From an uncultured bacterium (GTDB taxonomy: Bacteria; Patescibacteriota; Dojkabacteria; SC72), in contig CALLXA010000080.1 of assembly GCA_938015795.1 (NCBI GenBank), positions 1 to 29,008 of the forward strand: 29,008 nt of DNA, given 5' to 3'. Under the pieces are notes generated by a model. That model saw nothing but the letters and a program-made list of their open reading frames with translations. It was not told where the DNA came from and did not search any database. Within the stretch, counting starts at the first letter, position 1; each line of letters starts with the position of its first letter. A program made the translations under genes and the position numbers. Positions 12,732-21,516 of the stretch are shown piece by piece.

Positions 12732-13036
12732 TAATAACAACCTACACAAAGAAAGGAACTTGGAAACGACAAAGGTGTGATATTTGTAGTCATATTCGTT
12801 GGTGTTGTCAGCACCACATTTACGGAAGAAGAACAGCAGATGATGTTATATGGGTATGTAGCAATGGTAACCCTGCTGGTGTATTATATACAGAGGCTTG
12901 TCATCAGAGAATACACAATCCAACAGCATTTGGACTTCCAAGTAGTTGGGCTTACGATAATGGCTATCTACAAAGAACGGACAGTAAATACAGACCAAAA
13001 AAGAGTAAACCAAGCAAGTGGAAATTAAAAATATAA
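12728..13036 (+). CDS. HNH-like endonuclease or zinc protein
   Basis: The 102-residue protein has CDICSHIRWCCQHHIYGRR, then DDVIWVCSNGNPAGV and a final CHQRIHNP. The cysteine pair, the HH pair and the last H-x-x-x-H arrangement match the HNH/zinc-finger fold, with the asparagine of SNGN in the middle. It starts on ATGA overlap with the previous gene. It lies two genes before the terminase, a frequent place for HNH proteins that aid packaging, and may help cleave at the packaging site. No SD or TAAGTTTA element precedes it. Its TAA begins the TAAGTTA element for the ParB gene. Confidence 0.65.
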   Translation: MIITTYTKKGTWKRQRCDICSHIRWCCQHHIYGRRTADDVIWVCSNGNPAGVLYTEACHQRIHNPTAFGLPSSWAYDNGYLQRTDSKYRPKKSKPSKWKLKI

Positions 13037-13053
13037 GTTAATATCAAACGACT

Positions 13054-13785
13054 ATGAAATGGCACACGGAAGTTCGTAAAGTATCAGACCTGAAGAACTG
13101 GGAAGACAACCCAAGAACCATATCCAACGAGGCATACAAAGAGCTGAAGAAGTCAATCAACGACCTCGGTAATTTTGAGCCATTGGTAATTAACACAGAC
13201 GGAACTGTATTAGCAGGTAACCAGAGGCTTAAAATCCACGCAGAAAGAGGCGACACCGAGGTAGAAGTAAGTGTTCCCGAAAGAGAATTGACACCAGAAG
13301 AAGTTAAGAAGATAGGGATAATCAGTAACAGGCACTCTGGAGAGTGGGATATGGACAAACTAGCCAACGAGTTTGAAGAAGTCCTAGACGAGCTAGGCTT
13401 TGACGAGCTTCTTCTTCCAGAGGATACCAAGATAGACAACCTCTATACAAGAGAGGTAAAGACTCCAATATACGACACGGAGAACACAAGACCACCACTA
13501 GAAGAACTTGTGGATAAGTCAAAAGTTATAGAGCTAAATAACTTGATAAATAGTTCCAATATTCCAGAAGAAGTAAAAGATTTTCTGAAGATAGCGAGTT
13601 CCAGATTCTACACTTTCAATTTCAGCAAGATAGCCGACTACTATGCCAATTCAGACGAAGAAGTCCAAGACATTATGGAGAAATTAGTCCTAGTCATCAT
13701 AGACTACAACAAAGCCATAGAGGGGGGTTTTTTTGATTTTGTAACTAAAGTAATAGAAGAACAGGAAGAAGAATATGGAGAATAG
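13054..13785 (+). CDS. ParB-like N-terminal domain protein
   Basis: Residues 1-110 carry the ParB/Srx-type fold: VSDLKNWEDNPRTISNEAYKELKKSINDLGNFEPLVIN, then DGTVLAGNQRLKIHAERG, the GNQR motif that in ParB proteins lies in the nucleotide-handling site. The remaining 130 residues are acidic and helical with no HTH I can assign. Phages commonly keep such genes just before the terminase, often with DNA methylases; here a glycosyltransferase gene follows instead, overlapping by 11 bases. ParB-like proteins have been linked to phage DNA modification systems. TAAGTTA lies 13 bases before the ATG. Confidence 0.8.
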   Translation: MKWHTEVRKVSDLKNWEDNPRTISNEAYKELKKSINDLGNFEPLVINTDGTVLAGNQRLKIHAERGDTEVEVSVPERELTPEEVKKIGIISNRHSGEWDMDKLANEFEEVLDELGFDELLLPEDTKIDNLYTREVKTPIYDTENTRPPLEELVDKSKVIELNNLINSSNIPEEVKDFLKIASSRFYTFNFSKIADYYANSDEEVQDIMEKLVLVIIDYNKAIEGGFFDFVTKVIEEQEEEYGE

Positions 13786-14635
13786 AAACTCTGCAGTATT
13801 TATTCTAACAAACGGAAGACCAGATAGGGTTTACACAATACAGACTCTACTTAATCAGGGCTATACAGGAAAGTATTATCTCATAATAGACAACCTAGAC
13901 AAAACAGCCGACAGATACAAAGAACTCTATGGAGATAAAGTAGTAGTTTTTGACAAGGAAGACATAGCAAGGAGATATGATACGGGCGATAACTTCAATG
14001 ATATGAGGGCAATTTTCTATGCTCGTAATGCTAGTTTTGAAATTGCCAAGAAACTCGGAATAGAATATTTTATTCAGCTAGATGACGATTATCTGGACTT
14101 CTCATTTAGGTTTAATAGCAAGAAACAGTTTCAGCACCATACGATTAAGAACCTAGACCGAGTGTTTGAGTATATGTTTCAGCTCTACGATACAAGTGGG
14201 GCATTAACAATCGCTATGGCTCAAGGTGGAGATTACGTAGGAGGTGGAGATGGCTTTGGAAAGGACATAAGAATTAAAAGAAAGGCAATGAATAGTTTCT
14301 TCTGTTCTACTAAAAGACCTTTCCAATTCTACGGAAGAATAAACGAAGATGTTAATACCTACACTTTATTAGGACTAAAAGGAGAATTGATATTCACTCC
14401 AAACATAGTAGCATTAAACCAAGTAACTACACAGGCAAATCCCGGAGGTATGGCAGAAATGTATTTAGACAACGGAACTTTCCTAAAATCTTTCTATAGC
14501 GTAATGTATGCACCGTCTTGTGTTAAAATATCACAGATGGGAAACAAGTATAAAAGAATCCATCATAAAGTCCTGTGGAATAATTGCACACCAAAAATAA
14601 TAAGTTGTGAAAAAAAGAAAAATGGTTTATCTTAA
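13775..14635 (+). CDS. TET-associated-type glycosyltransferase (GT-A fold)
   Basis: The 286-residue protein starts FILTNGRPDRVYTIQTLLNQGYTGKYYLIIDN, a GT-A-type nucleotide-sugar entry, then YARNASFEIAKKLGIEYFIQLDDDYLDF with the DDD metal motif near residue 110. The pattern of 'RGRP-T-L...RN...DDD' matches the TET-associated glycosyltransferases described beside ParB domains in phages, which are proposed to add sugars to modified bases. No TET/JBP oxygenase is visible in this window. The overlap with ParB (ATG inside the last 11 bases) supports one unit. The exact acceptor is unproven. Confidence 0.65.
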   Translation: MENRNSAVFILTNGRPDRVYTIQTLLNQGYTGKYYLIIDNLDKTADRYKELYGDKVVVFDKEDIARRYDTGDNFNDMRAIFYARNASFEIAKKLGIEYFIQLDDDYLDFSFRFNSKKQFQHHTIKNLDRVFEYMFQLYDTSGALTIAMAQGGDYVGGGDGFGKDIRIKRKAMNSFFCSTKRPFQFYGRINEDVNTYTLLGLKGELIFTPNIVALNQVTTQANPGGMAEMYLDNGTFLKSFYSVMYAPSCVKISQMGNKYKRIHHKVLWNNCTPKIISCEKKKNGLS

Positions 14636-14801
14636 TGGTGACATAGAGAATAACAAGAAATACAAAAAGGTATTTGATAGGTATTTAGCAAGTCCTAGTT
14701 TCTCCGACAAATGCAAAGAGCTAAAGAAGACTATCAAAGCACAAGAGCTAGAAGACAAGAGAGCAGAGAAAGAGGAGAAAGCAAAATTAAGATTATTCTA
14801 A
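14622..14801 (+). CDS. small basic helical protein (59 aa)
   Basis: The protein reads MVYLNGDIENNKKYKKVFDRYLASPSFSDKCKELKKTI and ends in a charged helix (QELEDKRAEKEEKAKLRLF). I chose ATG 14622, overlapping the glycosyltransferase end, because TAAGTTG lies 14 bases before it; GTG 14607 is an alternative. It is placed between the modification genes and the small terminase. Function is unknown. Confidence 0.5.
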   Translation: MVYLNGDIENNKKYKKVFDRYLASPSFSDKCKELKKTIKAQELEDKRAEKEEKAKLRLF

Positions 14802-14807
14802 TTTACT

Positions 14808-15239
14808 ATGGGAAACGACAAGAAAAACGACAATGGAGTTCCTAATGCAGTGAAGTTTACTCAAGACTATCAACCTACACCAGAAGCAAAGAGCAAGGGT
14901 TGGCAACGGAAACTAGAAGCACAAAAGATAATGGACGAGATACTCAATCTAACAAGTATGAGTTACAAGGAAGTAAAAGACTTAATGGACGACATACAAG
15001 CCAACCCAGAGAAACATACATTAAGAGAAGTCAAACTAGCAAACTATCTAATGGAAAGAAAATACACGGTAGATTACCTAGACCGACATATATCTAAAGC
15101 TCCACAAGAAGTAGATGTAACAAGCAAGGGAGAAAAGATAGAGTCTGTAGTCGTTAAGTTTATACACGGAAACAATGAAACTAGTAATGGAAGCAACGGA
15201 GATTCTGGAGAAGACGACACTACTAGAGAAGAAGTATAA
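14808..15239 (+). CDS. probable terminase small subunit
   Basis: The 143-residue protein has KFTQDYQPTPEAKSKGWQRKLEAQKIMDEILNLTSMSYKEVKDL, a helical DNA-binding region, a second helix pair and an acidic tail (NGDSGEDDTTREEV). Its position directly before the large terminase, its size, and overlap with it fit a small terminase that recognises the packaging site. The first residues resemble those phage proteins that begin 'F-DYQP-E-K-G'. No classic HTH was sharply recognisable, so context carries the call. TAAGATTA lies 12 bases before the ATG. Confidence 0.6.
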   Translation: MGNDKKNDNGVPNAVKFTQDYQPTPEAKSKGWQRKLEAQKIMDEILNLTSMSYKEVKDLMDDIQANPEKHTLREVKLANYLMERKYTVDYLDRHISKAPQEVDVTSKGEKIESVVVKFIHGNNETSNGSNGDSGEDDTTREEV

Positions 15240-16389
15240 GATAATATGCCACGAGGGAGGTTCTAGAAGTTCAAAGACTTGGTCAATCTTCCAGTTCTTT
15301 TTTCTAAAGGCTATACAGGGTGAAAATATAACCATCACTATTGTTAGGGATAAACTCTCTTGGATAAAATCTACACTTCTAAAAGACTTCCAAGAAATGA
15401 CCGAGCTATATCATCTTCCAGTAACACCAGAAATAAATCTCAATCGTGCAGACCAAGTGTATTACATTAACGGAAGTGAGTTCTCTTTCTACGGACTAGA
15501 TTATTCAGAGAAACTCCACGGAAGAAGCCAAGATTGGTTCTGGATAAACGAAACAATGGAGGTAGCCAAGAAGCATTTTGACCAGTTAGAAATGAGAACA
15601 CGAATAGGAGGGATATTAGACTACAACCCATCAGATGATATGCATTGGGTATTTGATTTACAGAAAAGACCAGATGTAGGAGTTATCAAGTCCACAATGT
15701 TAGACAACCCTTTCTTGCCACAATCCATCAGGGATAAGATATTGAGTTACGAACCTACAGAGGAGAACATTAAAAACGGGACTGCTGATAATTATATGTG
15801 GGAAGTTTATGGAAAGGGACAGAAAGCTAGACTGCAGGGAGCAATCTATACCAACTGGGATACTGTAGATTCAGTCCCAGAAGAAGCCAAGTTCATAGGT
15901 TTTGGACAAGACTTCGGATATACCAATGACCCTACAACTTTAATAGCTATGTATATGATGGACAATGAAATCTATGCAGACCAATGGTTATACAGAACCA
16001 ATATGACCAATCAGGACATAGTTACAGAATACAAAGCACTAGGAGTTAAGCCACTAGACATTATATTCGCAGACAGTTCAGAGCCAAAGAGTATAGAAGA
16101 AATCAGAAGAAGTGGTTTCAATATCCGACCAGTTACAAAAGGAGCAGATAGTGTTATGTATGGAATAGACTTGCTCAAGCAATACAAGATGCATATTACT
16201 AAAAGAAGTGCCGAACTAGAAGCAGAATTAAGAAAGTATAAGTATATGGAGGACAAGACAGGTAGAGTTCTCAATAAACCAGTTGATAGTTTCAATCACG
16301 GACTTGATGCTCTCCGTTACATAGCTACTATGACATTGGGAAACAAGATTAAGTTTCAGAGTTTTAGTCGTGGTGAAATTGGTATTTAA
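15175..16389 (+). CDS. terL: terminase large subunit (PBSX/Terminase_3 type)
   Basis: The 404-residue packaging motor has the ATPase Walker A-like GGSRSSKT near residue 30, Walker B-like DWFWINE near 120 and a coupling motif around LDYNPS. The RNase H-type nuclease domain has FGQDFGYTNDPT near 245, FADSSEP near 300, and the closing FNHGLDALRY near 380. It cuts concatemers and drives DNA into the prohead. I start at ATG 15175, since TAAGTTTA lies 12 bases before it; 15187 is a second ATG. It overlaps the small subunit gene by 65 bases. The length is normal for the family. Confidence 0.93.
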   Translation: MKLVMEATEILEKTTLLEKKYKIICHEGGSRSSKTWSIFQFFFLKAIQGENITITIVRDKLSWIKSTLLKDFQEMTELYHLPVTPEINLNRADQVYYINGSEFSFYGLDYSEKLHGRSQDWFWINETMEVAKKHFDQLEMRTRIGGILDYNPSDDMHWVFDLQKRPDVGVIKSTMLDNPFLPQSIRDKILSYEPTEENIKNGTADNYMWEVYGKGQKARLQGAIYTNWDTVDSVPEEAKFIGFGQDFGYTNDPTTLIAMYMMDNEIYADQWLYRTNMTNQDIVTEYKALGVKPLDIIFADSSEPKSIEEIRRSGFNIRPVTKGADSVMYGIDLLKQYKMHITKRSAELEAELRKYKYMEDKTGRVLNKPVDSFNHGLDALRYIATMTLGNKIKFQSFSRGEIGI

Positions 16390-16437
16390 CTCCGATTGTG
16401 ATACGATATATTGTATAACTTAAAAACATTAAAACAA

Positions 16438-17745
16438 ATGTTTACAATTTCAAAGGATAGGAAACTAACAGCGACACTCATTAAAAGTGCCATTGAGTAT
16501 AACGAGATGGAAAGGGAGAAGTATAATAAACTAGAAAGATATTACAGAGGAGAACACGAAATCCTAGACAGGGTTAAACCTCTAACAGCAAAGAACACAA
16601 GAATTGTTGTGAATCACCCGAACTATATTGTAGATATTTCGGTTGGTTATCTACTAGGAAACCCAGTAGAGTATCAGGTATCAGACCAATACAATATAGA
16701 CGAGATTAAGAATCAATATAAGAAACAAACCATAGCCGACCTAGACAATGAAATAGCAAAAGATACTGCAACCTTTGGAACACAATACGAATTGGTTTAC
16801 AATTCAGAGAACGAGGTAAGAAGTAAAGATATAGATGTTCGTAATGCCATATGTGTTTATGATGATACAGTAGAACACAACAAGATGTTCGGCATTATAT
16901 ACAGTCTAGGAAAGAAGAAAGGAGAGTATTTAGATATTACAGTTTACGATAACAATTCCAAGTATCAATGTGCTAGTTCTGATAAACAGATTGTTATAGG
17001 AAAACCAGAGCCACACAAGTTTGGTAAAGTTCCATTGATTGAATACAGAAACAACAGCGAACACATAGGAGATTTTGAGCAGGTTATTAGTTTAATAGAT
17101 GCATACAATATACTTCAATCAGACCGAGTCAATGACAAGGAACAGTTAGTAGAGGCAATCCTCGTTGGTTACGGAGTAACACTAGAGAAAGAGCAGATGG
17201 CAGACTTGAGAAATAATAGAACTGCCTTTGGACTTCCAATAGATTCAAAGATGGAATACTTAATCAAAATGATGGACGAGGGGCAGGTAGATATATTAAG
17301 AAAAACCCTAGAGAACGATATACACAAAATATCTAAAGTTCCAAATATGAGTGATGAGAACTTCGCAGGAGATTCATCAGGGGTAGCCATAAGATACAAG
17401 CTACTAGCATTTGAACAGCATATAAGTAGCAAGTCCAGATTTTTTGAAAAGGGATTAAAAGAAAGGTTTGAGCTGTATAATAACTATCTAGTAAGTATTA
17501 ACAAGATGAGTATAGTTCCTACATACGAATTGGATATACGATTCAAGAAAAATCTACCACAGAACGAATTAGAAATCAGTCAAGTAATTAACAACCTTTC
17601 AGGATTTGTAGATGATGAAACCCTAGTAGGACTGCTTCCATTTGTAACTGATGCTAAAAAGACAGTAGAAGTCAATGCTCAAGAAGAACAAGAAAAATAC
17701 AAAGCAGAAGCACAAGCATTTGGAACTCCAAACCCTACGGAATAA
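16438..17745 (+). CDS. portal protein, SPP1 gp6 type
   Basis: The 435-residue protein has the N-terminal helical block YNKLERYYRGEHEIL, then RIVVNHPNYIVDISVGYLLGNPVEY, typical of SPP1-type portals, and the core region with TFGTQYELVY, then the long helix ILQSDRVNDKEQLVEAILVGYG. It forms the twelve-fold ring that DNA passes through and docks terminase and connectors. I chose ATG 16438 because TAACTTA lies 15 bases before it. An in-frame TTG at 16411 would add nine residues. Its stop TAA begins the TAAGTTTA element of the next gene. Confidence 0.88.
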   Translation: MFTISKDRKLTATLIKSAIEYNEMEREKYNKLERYYRGEHEILDRVKPLTAKNTRIVVNHPNYIVDISVGYLLGNPVEYQVSDQYNIDEIKNQYKKQTIADLDNEIAKDTATFGTQYELVYNSENEVRSKDIDVRNAICVYDDTVEHNKMFGIIYSLGKKKGEYLDITVYDNNSKYQCASSDKQIVIGKPEPHKFGKVPLIEYRNNSEHIGDFEQVISLIDAYNILQSDRVNDKEQLVEAILVGYGVTLEKEQMADLRNNRTAFGLPIDSKMEYLIKMMDEGQVDILRKTLENDIHKISKVPNMSDENFAGDSSGVAIRYKLLAFEQHISSKSRFFEKGLKERFELYNNYLVSINKMSIVPTYELDIRFKKNLPQNELEISQVINNLSGFVDDETLVGLLPFVTDAKKTVEVNAQEEQEKYKAEAQAFGTPNPTE

Positions 17746-17763
17746 GTTTAACAGAGTAGTGGT

Positions 17764-18819
17764 ATGAATAGAGCAAAGAAAGACACACTCCTGCGATTAA
17801 ACAAAGAATACTGGGAGAACAGAACTCTGTTACGAGAGGTGGAATCAGAAGTCAAAGGGCTAAAAATAAGTGGCGAAGTTCTAAAGGTTTACGACCAAGC
17901 ACTAGAGAATATCCGTAAAGAAATAAACAATATCTACAGTAAATATTCCGACAAAACAGGACTAGATGTAGCAGAGATAACAAGGATATTGGACGGAGTG
18001 GACAGAAACAAGTTTGTAGAGAGTATAGCAGTCAATATGAAAAGACGAGGATTGAAGTTTGAAGATTATTTTGACAAGGGTTATATCAAGAGATTAACAC
18101 GATTAGAGGCTCTAAAACAGCAGATATATTGGGAGATACAAGGTATAGCACCAGAGATAACAGAAATAGAAAGAAAAGGTTTTGAGAAAATGATTAGGGA
18201 TAGTTACAGAACAGCCAAAACAGATTTAAGAAATCAAACAGGAGGTTCTACGAGCTTCAACGACCTAGATACAAAAGTAGTAGAAAAGATTATGAATAGT
18301 CGTTGGGTTAATGGTAATTATTCTTCCAGAACATTTGCTAACATAGACAATTTTGCTTTACAAGCAAGAGATATAATTGGTGGAGGATTATCCACGGGTA
18401 TATCACTAGAGAAGATGTCAAGACAGGTTAGAGATGCCTTTGGTGTCGCCAAGTATGAAGCTACAAGATTGGTTAGAACCGAAACAGGATACTTTCACAA
18501 CCAAGTAGAACTACAAAGCTACAAAGACGAGGGTGTTGAGTATTACAGATTGCTTGTTGTGTTAGATGGTAGGACTTCAGATATATGTTTAGACCTGGCC
18601 GAAGACGATAGAATATACAAAACAAGCGAGATTGAAGTTGGAGAAAATTATCCTCCCTTTCACCCGAATTGTAGGACAGTTCCAGAAGTGGTTTTCCCTA
18701 ACGAATTGATAGGAAAGGAAGTTTTAGACCTACAAGAGAATACAGATGATTCAATGTTCTCCGAGATATATGAAACAAGCATACAAGGTTTAGAGAGTCA
18801 AGGTTGGAAAAGAAGATAA
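17764..18819 (+). CDS. MuF-type minor head protein (SPP1 gp7-like)
   Basis: The 351-residue protein has a helical N-terminal part, and the MuF core toward the end: ATRLVRTETGYFHNQVELQSYKDEG near residues 235-260, then RLLVVLDGRTSDICLDL, and YPPFHPNCRTVPEVV near 300. These blocks are the signature of the SPP1 gp7/Mu F family, which binds the portal and helps DNA ejection. The C-P-N-C type cysteine (HPNCR) is conserved. TAAGTTTA sits 13 bases before the ATG; its first three bases are the portal stop codon. Confidence 0.88.
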   Translation: MNRAKKDTLLRLNKEYWENRTLLREVESEVKGLKISGEVLKVYDQALENIRKEINNIYSKYSDKTGLDVAEITRILDGVDRNKFVESIAVNMKRRGLKFEDYFDKGYIKRLTRLEALKQQIYWEIQGIAPEITEIERKGFEKMIRDSYRTAKTDLRNQTGGSTSFNDLDTKVVEKIMNSRWVNGNYSSRTFANIDNFALQARDIIGGGLSTGISLEKMSRQVRDAFGVAKYEATRLVRTETGYFHNQVELQSYKDEGVEYYRLLVVLDGRTSDICLDLAEDDRIYKTSEIEVGENYPPFHPNCRTVPEVVFPNELIGKEVLDLQENTDDSMFSEIYETSIQGLESQGWKRR

Positions 18820-18901
18820 TTGACTTGGAGATTAAGATGTGAAATGATATATATATAACAACCTGCAGAGGGTTATACTGTTAAGTTTATCTAATGTCAT
18901 T
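18820..18901 (+). promoter_or_regulatory. intergenic region before the scaffold gene
   Basis: This is one of the longer gaps in the head genes. TTGACT at 18820-18825 looks like a -35, but the best -10 candidates (around 18843-18850) are poor. An imperfect hairpin pairs ATAAC (18855-18859) with GTTAT (18872-18876). TAAGTTTA at 18882-18889 ends 12 bases before the ATG. A promoter or processing site raising scaffold and capsid output would make sense but is not shown. Confidence 0.35.
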
Positions 18902-19411
18902 ATGACAGAAGAAATAAAAAAGACACCAGAGGCAGAAACTCCAGAAGCCCCAGAAAAGGTGGAAGTCAAGGAGGAGAAACTTTTAACACAAGACCAGTTT
19001 AACAAGGCACTTCAAGAACGATTAGCAAAAGAAAAAGCAAAGTTCACAGAAGAAGTGAAAACTGTTAAAGAAGAAGCAGAGAGGTTAGCAAAACTTACTG
19101 CCGAAGAAAAAGAAAAAGAAGTAGCAAGAAAAAATGAGGAGGAGTTAAAAACAAAATACAAGGAAGTAGCAATAAGGGAGAATAGACTAGATGCTATTGA
19201 ATTATTTGCAGAATCCAAAGTCCCGACAGAGTTAGTTACTTATGTAATTGACGAAGACAAGGACAAGACATTAGAAAATGCCGAAGTATTTGTTAAGACT
19301 TTTAATGAGTCTGTTGCTAAATCAGTAGCAGAGCAATTAAAGGGGACTCCACCTAAAGATGTCTCTACTTCAACCGATACTGGTGTGAAGAAAGTTATTA
19401 AATCGTTTTAG
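18902..19411 (+). CDS. scaffolding protein
   Basis: The 169-residue protein is highly charged and helical, with long E/K-rich coils (PEKVEVKEEKLLTQDQFNKALQERLAKEKAKF, AERLAKLTAEEKEKEV) and a basic end (VKKVIKSF). This matches GP20/DUF4355-type phage scaffolds that shape the prohead and bind capsid with a basic tail. It lies between MuF and the capsid gene. The C-terminal basic patch and position strongly support the call. No SD precedes the start. Confidence 0.82.
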   Translation: MTEEIKKTPEAETPEAPEKVEVKEEKLLTQDQFNKALQERLAKEKAKFTEEVKTVKEEAERLAKLTAEEKEKEVARKNEEELKTKYKEVAIRENRLDAIELFAESKVPTELVTYVIDEDKDKTLENAEVFVKTFNESVAKSVAEQLKGTPPKDVSTSTDTGVKKVIKSF

Positions 19412-19436
19412 AAAATAACTTTAGTGAGAAATTAAG

Positions 19437-20273
19437 ATGGCAAAACAAGATGCATTAAGTATCTTTTTATCCGACGGAAGCACAGAGGAGAAGTTAATGG
19501 AGTCATACGCAGAAGTAGTTGATATGATTCAGAAGACAGCAGTCTCCTCTCAAATCAAGAATGTAAATCTTTCTGGCGACCCAGAGAGCGGTTCTGTTGA
19601 GGTAAGAAGATTGATGACTTCTGCAAGTCAAGCATATGGAACAGCAAGAAGTGCAGGTGGGGACAAAATCTCCAATAACGGTGTTACAATTAACCTTGAC
19701 CAAGACAAAGAAATCGTAGAAGAAGTAGAGTGGAAAGATGTCCAGTTATTTGGAATATCAGATATTCTAGCAAAGAGAATGACCAATCACGAGATGGCAA
19801 TGGTCAGAGAACTAGACACAGCTTTCTTCGCAGAAGCGGAGTCTGCAGGTTCAGAAGAAACAATTACAAGCTCAACCATAGAAGACCAGATTGAGGAGTT
19901 GATACAATCAGTAGAAACAACTTCAAATAATAATGTTGATGGTGTAGATAGAGATATGCTTGTATTAGTAGTTAAACCTGCTATTTACGGACAATTAAGG
20001 AACTATATAGATTCACTTCCAAATCCTTTAGGTGGTGGAGTTGATGCAAAGAAGTTCCACGATGTTAGAATATTCTCTAACACAAGACAGACCAAAGATG
20101 CTATTTGTATGGCAGTTGGTTCAATAGCACAACCTGTTGTTGCTCAACCATACGAAGTAAGCAGAATCCCATTATCCAATGCAGTAGCAATAGAACTTTA
20201 CTACTCATACGGAACACAGGCAGTAATGTCTGATTTGATTAAGTGGGCTACTTTAAGTGCGGTAAGTGCTTAA
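19437..20273 (+). CDS. major capsid protein
   Basis: The 278-residue protein follows the scaffold, as expected. It starts MAKQDALSIFLSDGSTEEKLMESYAEV, has an N-terminal arm, then VRRLMTSASQAYGTARSAG (extended loop-like), the helix ILAKRMTNHEMAMVRELD (spine helix type) and DMLVLVVKPAIYGQLRNYID, matching HK97-fold capsid sequences. It forms the shell hexamers and pentamers. TAACTTTA lies exactly 13 bases before the ATG, with no SD, though capsid is the most highly made protein. That makes this element important for expression here. Confidence 0.82.
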   Translation: MAKQDALSIFLSDGSTEEKLMESYAEVVDMIQKTAVSSQIKNVNLSGDPESGSVEVRRLMTSASQAYGTARSAGGDKISNNGVTINLDQDKEIVEEVEWKDVQLFGISDILAKRMTNHEMAMVRELDTAFFAEAESAGSEETITSSTIEDQIEELIQSVETTSNNNVDGVDRDMLVLVVKPAIYGQLRNYIDSLPNPLGGGVDAKKFHDVRIFSNTRQTKDAICMAVGSIAQPVVAQPYEVSRIPLSNAVAIELYYSYGTQAVMSDLIKWATLSAVSA

Positions 20274-20307
20274 TAGTTAGTTTGGTTAAGTTTAGATAGG
20301 AGAGGGT

Positions 20308-20772
20308 ATGGAAGATATAATTGAGAGGATAAAAGCATATGTGCTAGTTATCAATCCAAGTCTAACAGATGATGAGTTATTGAACTTTGTAATCGCAGAG
20401 GTAGTAGATAGAGCATTGGCATACACAAACCGAAAACAGTTAGTCGCAGGATATGAGAGATTTTTAGAGGGCGATTACTATGTAGGTGAATACTATGTAG
20501 ATGTAACAGGAACATATCAGCCAATATTACCAATACCACTAGAAATAGAACGGGCATTGGCAAGGGTTATTGTTTTGAGTTACAAGACTGTAAAGGACAA
20601 TGTAGCTAGTGATACTCCTGCTATCAAATCATTACAGGACAATGGTCAATCTGTAAGCTATGGTGATAATGTAGCCAGTTATTTAGCTTCAAAAGAAGAT
20701 TCGGATATATTCTCCTCTGTGAAAGGATTGCTAGATAAGTTTAGAATCCCTACGATAGTTGAAAATACCTAG
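20308..20772 (+). CDS. head-tail connector (adaptor) protein
   Basis: The 154-residue helical protein follows the capsid, where the first connector gene is usually found. It begins MEDIIERIKAYVLVINPSLTDDELLNFVIAEVVDRALAYTN, the N-terminal helical pattern of gp6-type/Phage_connect adaptor proteins that bind below the portal. Both TAAGTTTA (13 bases) and AGGAG (5 bases) precede the ATG, a combined element as in the T7 gene 10 leader. It overlaps the next gene by 14 bases if TTG 20759 is its start. Confidence 0.72.
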   Translation: MEDIIERIKAYVLVINPSLTDDELLNFVIAEVVDRALAYTNRKQLVAGYERFLEGDYYVGEYYVDVTGTYQPILPIPLEIERALARVIVLSYKTVKDNVASDTPAIKSLQDNGQSVSYGDNVASYLASKEDSDIFSSVKGLLDKFRIPTIVENT

Positions 20773-21121
20773 TAGTTTCAAAACCAAAATAGAAGAAACT
20801 TTTTACGACAAGCTCTTTAATATTTACAATAAAGAACAAACTGTTGATGATGAGGGGTGGGCTAAAGACAAATCAACCACGAAGAAGTCTTCCGTCTATG
20901 GCAATGTAAGGTTTAATAACCTAGCAGAGCTACAAGAAGAATACGGAATCGAGGAAGAAATAGACATAGCCATTACAACTAGCAGTTCGGTTGAATTAGG
21001 AGATATACTGGAATACGAGGGAAATGAATACCGAGTAATCGGCTCTATTCCCTACGATTCCCATAATTTAATATTCGCAAAGAAATGGTTATCACAGTCC
21101 TCAACCTTGACAAGTGTATAA
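20759..21121 (+). CDS. head closure (stopper) protein
   Basis: The 120-residue protein has a beta-rich core with IDIAITTSSSVELGDILEYEGNEYRVIGSIPYDSHNL, which matches SPP1 gp16/head-tail joining stopper folds (the 'GD-V-Y-G-Y-V' turn). It would close the head after packaging. No ATG is in frame near the start; TTG 20759 has TAAGTTTA 15 bases upstream and gives the natural N-terminus. The overlap with the neighbours is 14 and 37 bases. The call leans on gene order as well as fold pattern. Confidence 0.68.
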   Translation: MKIPSSFKTKIEETFYDKLFNIYNKEQTVDDEGWAKDKSTTKKSSVYGNVRFNNLAELQEEYGIEEEIDIAITTSSSVELGDILEYEGNEYRVIGSIPYDSHNLIFAKKWLSQSSTLTSV

Positions 21122-21516
21122 GGGATTTTGGGAAGCTAGAGAACCTAGATTTATACCCAATAATTAAACCTGCTACACAACTGGTTCAGAGGACAGCCAG
21201 AAGACTTGCTCCTGTTGATACTACGAATCTACGAAAGAGTATTCATATGGAAGCCAAGAAGAAAGGTAAGGATAGCTATGGAAGAATATTTACAAATGTA
21301 GAGTATGCTCCATACCAAGAGTTTGGTTATTCCCGAAAGGTAAAAGCAGGCGACAGGATAATGGTGTATGGAAGATGGGTAACAGCAAAAAAGGGATTCT
21401 CTATTGTGTATAGAGGTAAACCGTATATGCGACCTGCCCTATCCAGACACAGAGCAGAGATACAAAGAGCAGTAAGGAGTTATGTGAAGAATTATATTAA
21501 CAATGGGGGCAAATGA
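21085..21516 (+). CDS. HK97 gp10-family tail/connector protein
   Basis: The 143-residue protein has the family pattern TQLVQRTARRLAPVDTTNLRKSIHMEAKKKG, then FTNVEYAPYQEFG and the closing PYMRPALSRHRAEIQRAV, all typical of HK97 gp10-type proteins found between stopper and tail terminator genes. It is likely a minor head-tail component. ATG 21085 lies inside the end of the stopper gene and has TAATTTA 14 bases upstream. Function in assembly is inferred from the family. The protein is basic overall. Confidence 0.82.
   Translation: MVITVLNLDKCIRDFGKLENLDLYPIIKPATQLVQRTARRLAPVDTTNLRKSIHMEAKKKGKDSYGRIFTNVEYAPYQEFGYSRKVKAGDRIMVYGRWVTAKKGFSIVYRGKPYMRPALSRHRAEIQRAVRSYVKNYINNGGK

Noticed and set aside
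16411..16437. TTG start for the portal gene
   Set aside because: No SD or common element lies before it, and the TAACTTA element would fall inside the coding start. ATG 16438 fits the genome's pattern, though the nine extra residues cannot be fully excluded.
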